From Hsuehochloa calcarea (lineage: Eukaryota > Streptophyta > Magnoliopsida > Poales > Poaceae): DNA of 64,000 nucleotides. Of the stretch, positions 57,542 to 64,000 are shown piece by piece; position 1 is the first letter of the stretch; each line of letters opens with the position of its first letter. The stretch is from assembly GCA_036346395.1 (NCBI GenBank), contig CM070615.1, forward strand, positions 23,741,282 through 23,805,281, in the 5' to 3' direction. The notes under the pieces are model-generated. The model saw nothing but the letters and a program-made list of their open reading frames with translations, was not told the DNA's origin and ran no database searches. The position numbers and the translations under genes were made by a program.

Positions 57542-57904
57542 TTCACCTGGGGTCCTCCCTCAAGGTTTGATGGTGGCCGGCTTGGCGTTGGGGCGGTGGG
57601 GCCGACCCTCGATAAAACCCTATCACGCAGACGGTTCGGGAATAGAACCGCTGCTGATGATGATCATGTCTATGATACTTTTGTTTTGTTGGGTGGGAAA
57701 ACAAAAATTTGGACTTAATGGGTGGGCTGCCAAAACTCGCTTTATGTTAACAGAGTCTCCTCACACCTCCATCTCCTCCTCTGCCATCTCTCCTCTAATC
57801 GAGTGCCGCCGTCTCGCTCTGACCTTGCGCTCTGGCCTCCCCCGATCTCATCGCCCACGGCCTCCTCCACCTCGCCCCAGCCTCGTCGTCGCTGGCCTCC
57901 CACG
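57542..57904. other. Tail of block B with the empty LTR site
   Basis: 57542-57556 matches 28466-28480 and continues without a break into the sequence that in block A begins at 32581. This is the unoccupied target of the 4,095-bp LTR. A CACTA-like pair (57621-57680) follows, damaged at CTG positions. Homology to A ends at 57904. Confidence 0.75.
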
Positions 57905-60156
57905 TGTAACACCCTGACTATAAGAAAGTCAAGATGTCACCTACAACCACTACTCTTTAGAAGAATAACATCAAAACACATGTCAAGGTTAATCAAGTAG
58001 TAAGATTATACGGAAATAAGAATTCATCATCAGGATTAATCAATGGAATGGAAATAAACAATTCTGAGAGATAAGGTAGTTATGACCAAACTGGTTTATT
58101 ACAATTCAACACAAGTCATTATTAACGACAGTAAAAGTCCTCAAAAGGTTTGGTTTATGGTAGTGAGTGCATCGTGATGAACTACCCTCCACAAGATCAT
58201 TCTTCCTTGTCATTTACCTAAATAAAACAACAAAGCAAGAATGAGCCAAAGACTCAACAAATAGCGTATGTAACAATCAAACATTCTATGAACAATATAT
58301 CACAATCATCATTTGAACATTTACTGGAAACGAATTTATGAATGGATGAAGTGGAATGATGCATTGAAGGAATTGGACATAATGCAGCATATACCGGTAT
58401 AGCGAGTGAAACACCCGTCGGTGTTCACTTAAAGTAATCGTATGAAGAACGTTTCATACGACCGTCAACGTGGCCCACATTGGAATGGTGGACTCACGTA
58501 ACATGGCCCACATTGGAATGGTGGACTCATGTACCCATTCTGGAATTGATGGGATTTTCAAGTGCCCATACTGGAATTGATGGGTCTTACAAATGTAATT
58601 TATGCATGTCATGATGTGATCCCATGGCAATATTGAATAGTACTCATAATTGAAAAGAAACACATGGTATTCATCTACAAGTACGAACAATTATAATCAT
58701 TCACTCACACATCACATTTTGCATCAAACAGTATACAAGGTACTAGCGGTATATCAACATCATGAACAAGGCACAAAACATTCATGTAAACAACATATCA
58801 TTATGCATACAAGACTTGCCTTTGGCGTAGTGACTCGTTAGCGAGCAGCGGGGTGTTCCCACACGGATGTCTCACCGCCTACACAAGCATGTTCCCAAAA
58901 TAAGAACAACGATATAACACTGCTACCGATGTTCTACAATAACCCCGACTATTCAATATACCGCATAGACCCAAATTGAAAATAAACTATTACGCAGATT
59001 TCAGCCCTTATGAGCAGCGATGCGAGAAAAAACATATTTAATTATCTGGAACTCGAAACGACACGAAACCAGTGCCCAGATTTTCTTAACGTAACAGGCT
59101 ACGAAACTCTAGTTGATGGTAAACTCTAATTCGGCCAATACAGAGGTCTAACCATCCAATGAAAAACTTTAACTGCAGTCTGCCCAGAATTCAGAACAGC
59201 CCTAAAGAAAAGGCTCTAACTTTTAAACCACTGATCCAAATAAAGTGATTTTTATCAGCCTGGAAAGATGGTGAAATTATCTTCAAAAACCTAGTTGGGT
59301 AACCGACCTGATTCTGACTCTAACTAGATCAAAACCTAGGTGCAACCGACTATACCCAGCATTTCTGGCAGACAGACCAGCACGTAGTAAAACAGTCATA
59401 ACTTTTAATCTACTGGGTGAAAATTCGTGATCCAGGTGCCAAAAGAAAGCTAATGAAATAAGGAACAAAACTCTAGAAGGCGAAGACATCCAATTCTGCC
59501 TCTAAGATACCCAAAACCGAGTTACAACGTACTGGACAGAATCAATCTATTAACCGAATCAAAACGAAACTACAAATCCAATCGGATCCTCAATTCTAAT
59601 AGAATCAAACAACGAATCGGAGGTCTAATTACCCTTGTAGACCAGTAAAATGACGAAGATCCGCTGCACACGGGTCTTCCTCGCTTCTCCTCTCTTTCTT
59701 CTCTTAGGGCGGCCACCGAGGCGAGCAGCGGCGTCGGCGGCGGGGAGCGGAGTTGATGGAGGGACCTTGAGGAGGAGCGACGGGATCACGGAGTTGGAAC
59801 CACCGCTGCGAGGAGCACCAAGGGCAGCAAGGAGGCGGTTTGGGGAGAGGAGGAGGCGGCCAAGGGGAGGGGAGATGCAAGTGGCGGCTAGGGTTTGGGG
59901 GAGTGGCGCCCCTTTTGGCGGCCTCCTCATGGGCCGGCCGGCCCCTCTTGGGCCTCTGGGTCGCGGACAATGCCCAAAGTTGACGAAATTAACAATTACC
60001 CCTCCGCTGATTGGAAAATTCGTGGAAAACTGATTCTTTTACTCTCTCAGACTACTTTCTTTTTACGATTCGGTTCGGAAAGTTTTAAATCTCGATTTGA
60101 ATAACATTCCTAGACAATCGAAATGATACAACCTAGCGGTTATATGAGGTATTACA
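57905..60156 (-). mobile_element. 3' LTR of a large Gypsy-type element
   Basis: TGTAACACCC at 57905 and GGTATTACA ending at 60156 give TG...CA ends and a 2,252-bp LTR. On the right, 60157-60168 reads on the minus strand as the polypurine tract AAGGGGATAGAG immediately before TGTAATACC, which fixes the orientation (minus) and makes this the 3' LTR. The insertion point splits CCCACG|ACCTCG as seen uninterrupted at 32927-32938. The target pentamer would be CCACG. A GC-rich segment at 59640-59960 is part of the LTR, not a gene. Confidence 0.8.
58466..58590. repeat. Two pairs of short tandem repeats in the LTR
   Basis: TGGCCCACATTGGAATGGTG occurs at 58470 and 58504. CCCATNCTGGAATTGATGGG occurs at about 58532 and 58564. 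Confidence 0.75.
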
Positions 60157-63100
60157 CTCTATCCCCTTAGAAAAGATTAGACCTCGAATCTACGCACCAA
60201 TCTACTCGTAAGGAAGCTGCGTGCGGAATGAAACAACGATATATCAAGCTTGGAATTGCTCGGATACTCGCAACACTCGAGCACACCGCACGATCGCGCT
60301 TGCGCATAAGGACCGGGACGATCAACGCGATAAGCCAACGTCCTAATTTCTACAACTTTCAAAAGCGAAGAGAATCCAACTAGAAATAGAGAGTCCTCAT
60401 CGCATCCACGTAATGCTAACTCTCATCAAAGGTTAGATTCCAAATTTGACAATTTATCTAGAAAATCAATCCATTTTACAACCAAAGGAGAAGTACTCAA
60501 GCGCCTTAAACCAAAAACTTGCGGTTTGTGCGAATTTGGAAAGAATCAACACGCCAACACAGCACCATCTCAAATTGCGAGAAAACACAAGTCAACGACA
60601 CAAAACTCAAGCGGAATCAAGAAAACACATCATTATCCCACGAATCAACCTTTGCCACGATGCCTCGCTTCTAGGAATAAAATTTCTCTCGAACCTTGAA
60701 ATTGAATTCACGACTACCACATGAGCTAAAACCTCTTAGTTAAACATCCTCAAATTATACTCAAACTGAATTAAATCATCCACACCATTGTGAAGAGACT
60801 CTATGAAATCTCTTGGATACACTAGGTATCTGAGAATCGATTTGATTGAAAGCGTCCATAACACCACAATAGTAGGCACCACGCAATCACATTATCTTCA
60901 ATTTCCAAAAACAACAATTCAAGATCCTTATACGCACGGACATGTACTACATCGAAGAGTTCTATCAAAGACCATTCATGGCTCAGAAACTCTATTATCC
61001 CACTTCCTCTACGCACAATCATCGTGTAACCAATGGTCTAGCATAACAATGCAAACCAGTTTAACCTCCAAGATCTCTACCACAAATTTCAATTATAACA
61101 TATAGGAAATCAGCGGATTGACTCTCCAACATTTTCCCCAATTCTAACATACTCACTCAATTGCATACTTAGAAATTTCTCACCAAATCTCGCAACATTA
61201 GCCAATTGCGTTGCTCTATAGAAGTAATCAAGGTTTCCATACCTTCGATAATCACCGACCATTCAATCATGAGCGAAGTTACAAGTTTCACTATACCATA
61301 GGTTCTACTCGGTCGTAACACTTTTCGACTCACTTGAAACCAAACATTCGGGTGAATTAATTTTTCCCCAAGAGATCTGATCAAAACCATTCTACATTCT
61401 ACTACTCCTCCGGTAACTTGGTAGCAAAATATCACCGCTACGATTACTCATCTACCACCAAGCAGTTGCCAAACTTAGCCTTTGCAAACACTTTGCAACC
61501 CAAAGCTGTGATCCTTTCTCAAAAGGAAGAGGCGAACAAAGATAAGTTTATTCACACGAAAGACGTTGCTCATCACGGCGACGGTGAAACCAAAAGAAAT
61601 ATTCTAATAAAGGTGATCTTGGAAAACAAAAGCTGAGTTCATAAATGGAGGCACACATCCCTCAAAGAGAATAGCAAATAACGATCGACTCGAAAGAAAG
61701 ATATTTCGTTTGAAATTCGCCATCTCTTGGCGGAAAGAGCAACAAATTTAGGGCGCTTCAAATAACCACAAGATTTAAGTAAGAATCGATAAGATCCTTC
61801 AACAGAGCCACTTGCTCAAAGCAGTTCATCTACTTGGGAAACACGAGATCCAAATGTTCTCACCACAAAACTTGAAACATTCACCTTTACGGATTTCACG
61901 GAAAGCAAGCGGATTAACCGTCTCGAAGAGATCAGCGAAAATATTCTTTTATTGCAACCTCACTTTGCGAACTCAAACCAAGGAACCTTCGGACTAAATC
62001 ACACGAAATCTTTAAAGAACAATAGGTTAATCAATTCCTCAAGTTACCCAAAATAATCTCGATTACAGGTTGATTCACGAGCTCCAAGGTGCAGTGAAAG
62101 CTAAACTTGAAATATTCTTATTTGAGCGATGTCACCAAAGCGATCAATTTACTACAAGTAATAACATCAAGCTCACAACCACATTTAGAAAACATTTGAA
62201 AGACCAGCGAAAAGAATGGGTTGAATACATCTCAAAAGAAGAGGCACGTGAAAACGCTTTTCACCAACTGGGAAATCACTTACCACTCGAAATGAACACA
62301 GAACCAAGGGGAAAACCAATTAGGCAATGAACTCATTGAACATAGGTGGAGTCCACAATTGAAAACATAAGCCTCGCAAGAAGAGAATGTCGGATCTTTA
62401 CAGATAAGAACAACGAGCATTCAAGATCAAAACGCTCGCATCACTGAAGAACCATTATAACTTTGCAACAAATCATTTTACGGCAAACTTCGTTTATCAT
62501 AATAAACTTGGACCTCCAGTAGGTCATGAACACAAAACTCGAAATTGAATCATTTTGGAAACATCAAGAAAGGTGGTTAAACTTCTTTCTCTATAAAAGA
62601 ATCAACCTTATTCTCACATTACTGATCATATCAATAAACCTTCTAAAGGAAACATGACAAACCGGGTTATAGAAATTTTCAAGATCAAATGGAGTTGTAA
62701 TAACAACTTGTTCTCGAAAAGGAACCTAGTACGAATGCCACAAAGTGAGACAAACCTCTCACACAACACCACAAAACATTAGAAAGAGGTCGCGACACTT
62801 TTCCTTTTCAAAGGAGGTTATAAACTCCAACACTCCAACTACTCCCAAAGAATTGAACTGAGTCGAAATTTCTTCAATAAACTTAGTAGAGGATAATTCC
62901 CGTTATCAACATACCAAACGGTTAATCAGGTCCCCTTAAACAACAAGAGAGATAGGACTCTTACAAAAAGAATGATCTTGTCAATAATATCGTGTACAAG
63001 TAGCAAAGAAAGCTCGTGAATCGGAAAGACAAGAATTGTTTTGAAAAACATCTAGGGACCAATAGGAACCCGTAGCCAACCGCTTTGTTTGATTACCATC

Positions 63101-64000
63101 TCCAACTTAATCACCACAAGGCACCCCAAAAGGGTTTTAACACTAATCCTCGAGACAAGAGATCGTTAAACTTCAAGGCGGAATGATCCAAAAGAAATAC
63201 ATGGAGCCAATGCTTCCTCGTGTTAATGAACTTGCAATGAAAACTCTCATTATACAAACTATCAAGCGAGTAAGCAGTCGCTATTTTCAATGAGAAGGAA
63301 GGAACAAACATAGAAATATCAATATTGCCAATCGTCGAAGATCATTTAAAATAAAAGAAATTCAACACACGAAAAATAATAATATTTTGAGAGAACCATT
63401 AAAGACCTATTGGATCTCATCACTACCATGAATCATGAACCTAAGAAATTCATCAACTACCACCGGACAAGAATTTGTCAAAATCGAAATCAAGGAAAAG
63501 AACCACTTTGTCTAAAGCATCCCAAAAGAAATATGCAAGATCATTGTGCACTTGATAAAGAACTTACAAAAGAAATCGCAATGCAGAAACCCCAAGCGAA
63601 CACACGGGTTGAATTTTCCAACGAGGGTAAAATGAACTTCCATGAAATGGTAAGTCTTGCAATTTAACTACGCTCACGTGGGCGAAATGTCACAATAGTA
63701 GAAAGAAAATAATTGTTTCAAAGAACGTTCGAAATCTACTAGAGATGGCCCACTTCATTATAACCCTCCATTCAAAAGAAATTCACGAACTATCGAAACT
63801 ACAACGAAAACCGGATACAAACTTGAGAAGGACAACAATTTCATCAAGGAGCTCGGGCTCAACACGGAACTATGGAGCAGGGTAGAACTTCTCTACTATT
63901 ACAACACGAGCGATGGTGTAGCACAGCAAAACCGGGACGACAACCACAGACTCACCGCTCGACGTCCGCTACCTATCGCATAACTAAGGCAATCAATTAT
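60157..64000 (-). mobile_element. Non-coding interior of the large LTR element (LARD-like)
   Basis: 3.8 kb of AT-rich sequence between the polypurine tract and the window end. The part next to the PPT (TTCGAGGTCTAATCTTTTC, minus) resembles the post-stop region of Gypsy polyproteins, but no reverse transcriptase, RNase H, integrase, protease or knuckle motif is legible on either strand, and no frame exceeds about 100 codons. A large retrotransposon derivative with a non-coding interior, or a heavily decayed polyprotein, are both possible. The 5' LTR lies outside the window. Confidence 0.5.

Noticed and set aside
60803..61105. 100-codon plus-strand frame in the LARD-like interior as a gene
   Set aside because: No start context, homology or conserved motif. 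Its length is within chance for AT-rich sequence of this size.

Overview
This is a TE-rich stretch of a plant nuclear chromosome, almost certainly from a grass (Poaceae). The evidence is the CACTA-like termini with ATCACAGACGG subterminal repeats, long Ty3/Gypsy LTRs opening TGTAACRTCC, a BARE/Angela-style Copia LTR (TGTTGGAAATATG...) and a plant-specific eight-cysteine lipid-transfer-type gene. I see no bacterial, organellar, tRNA or rRNA genes and no CRISPR. The only convincing host gene family is a proline-rich lipid-transfer-like (8CM) gene. It is present twice on the minus strand (5849-6793 and 39801-40769), each copy with a TATA box, a signal peptide, a proline-rich stretch, the eight-cysteine domain and a 107-bp intron before a short last exon.

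The dominant architecture is a direct duplication of about 20-24 kb. Block A (about 4420-28480 plus 32576-32932) and block B (about 38320-57904) carry the same elements in the same order: an upstream repeat mosaic, the 8CM gene, a Copia 3' end (LTR, PPT, RNase H tail), a Ty3/Gypsy gag-protease element with its primer-binding site, a nested 3.4-kb solo LTR, a second long LTR, a gypsy-type transposon gene remnant (PF04195-like), a BARE/Angela-like LTR and a GC-rich repeat array. They differ by large indels. Block A carries about 5.6 kb (8331-13972) where B has 755 bp, and it carries a 4,095-bp solo LTR (28481-32575) with a perfect 5-bp target duplication, whose empty site is visible in B. B's homology stops exactly where another LTR element (57905 onward) begins. 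Whether this is a genomic tandem duplication or two haplotypes laid end to end by an assembler cannot be decided from sequence alone.

Outside the blocks, 1-870 holds a Copia remnant, 2025-2285 a 22-bp phased GCAACAT array, and 2330-5640 a mosaic of locally repeated segments and CACTA-like fragments. 33103-37560 is a long, partly recognisable Gypsy LTR-like region. 57905-64000 is the 3' LTR and a non-coding interior of a large minus-strand LTR element (LARD-like).

Small differences between A and B cluster at CTG/CAG/CCGG contexts, often as CCTGG versus CACAG. This suggests consensus errors at CHG-methylated sites, so many apparent frameshifts, including the one shared by both 8CM genes, should not be taken at face value. 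No wholly new biological system was identified. The most informative items are the empty-site comparison, the Gypsy element with an in-frame loss of RT-RNaseH-integrase, an inverted integrase junction, and the CHG-context discrepancy pattern.
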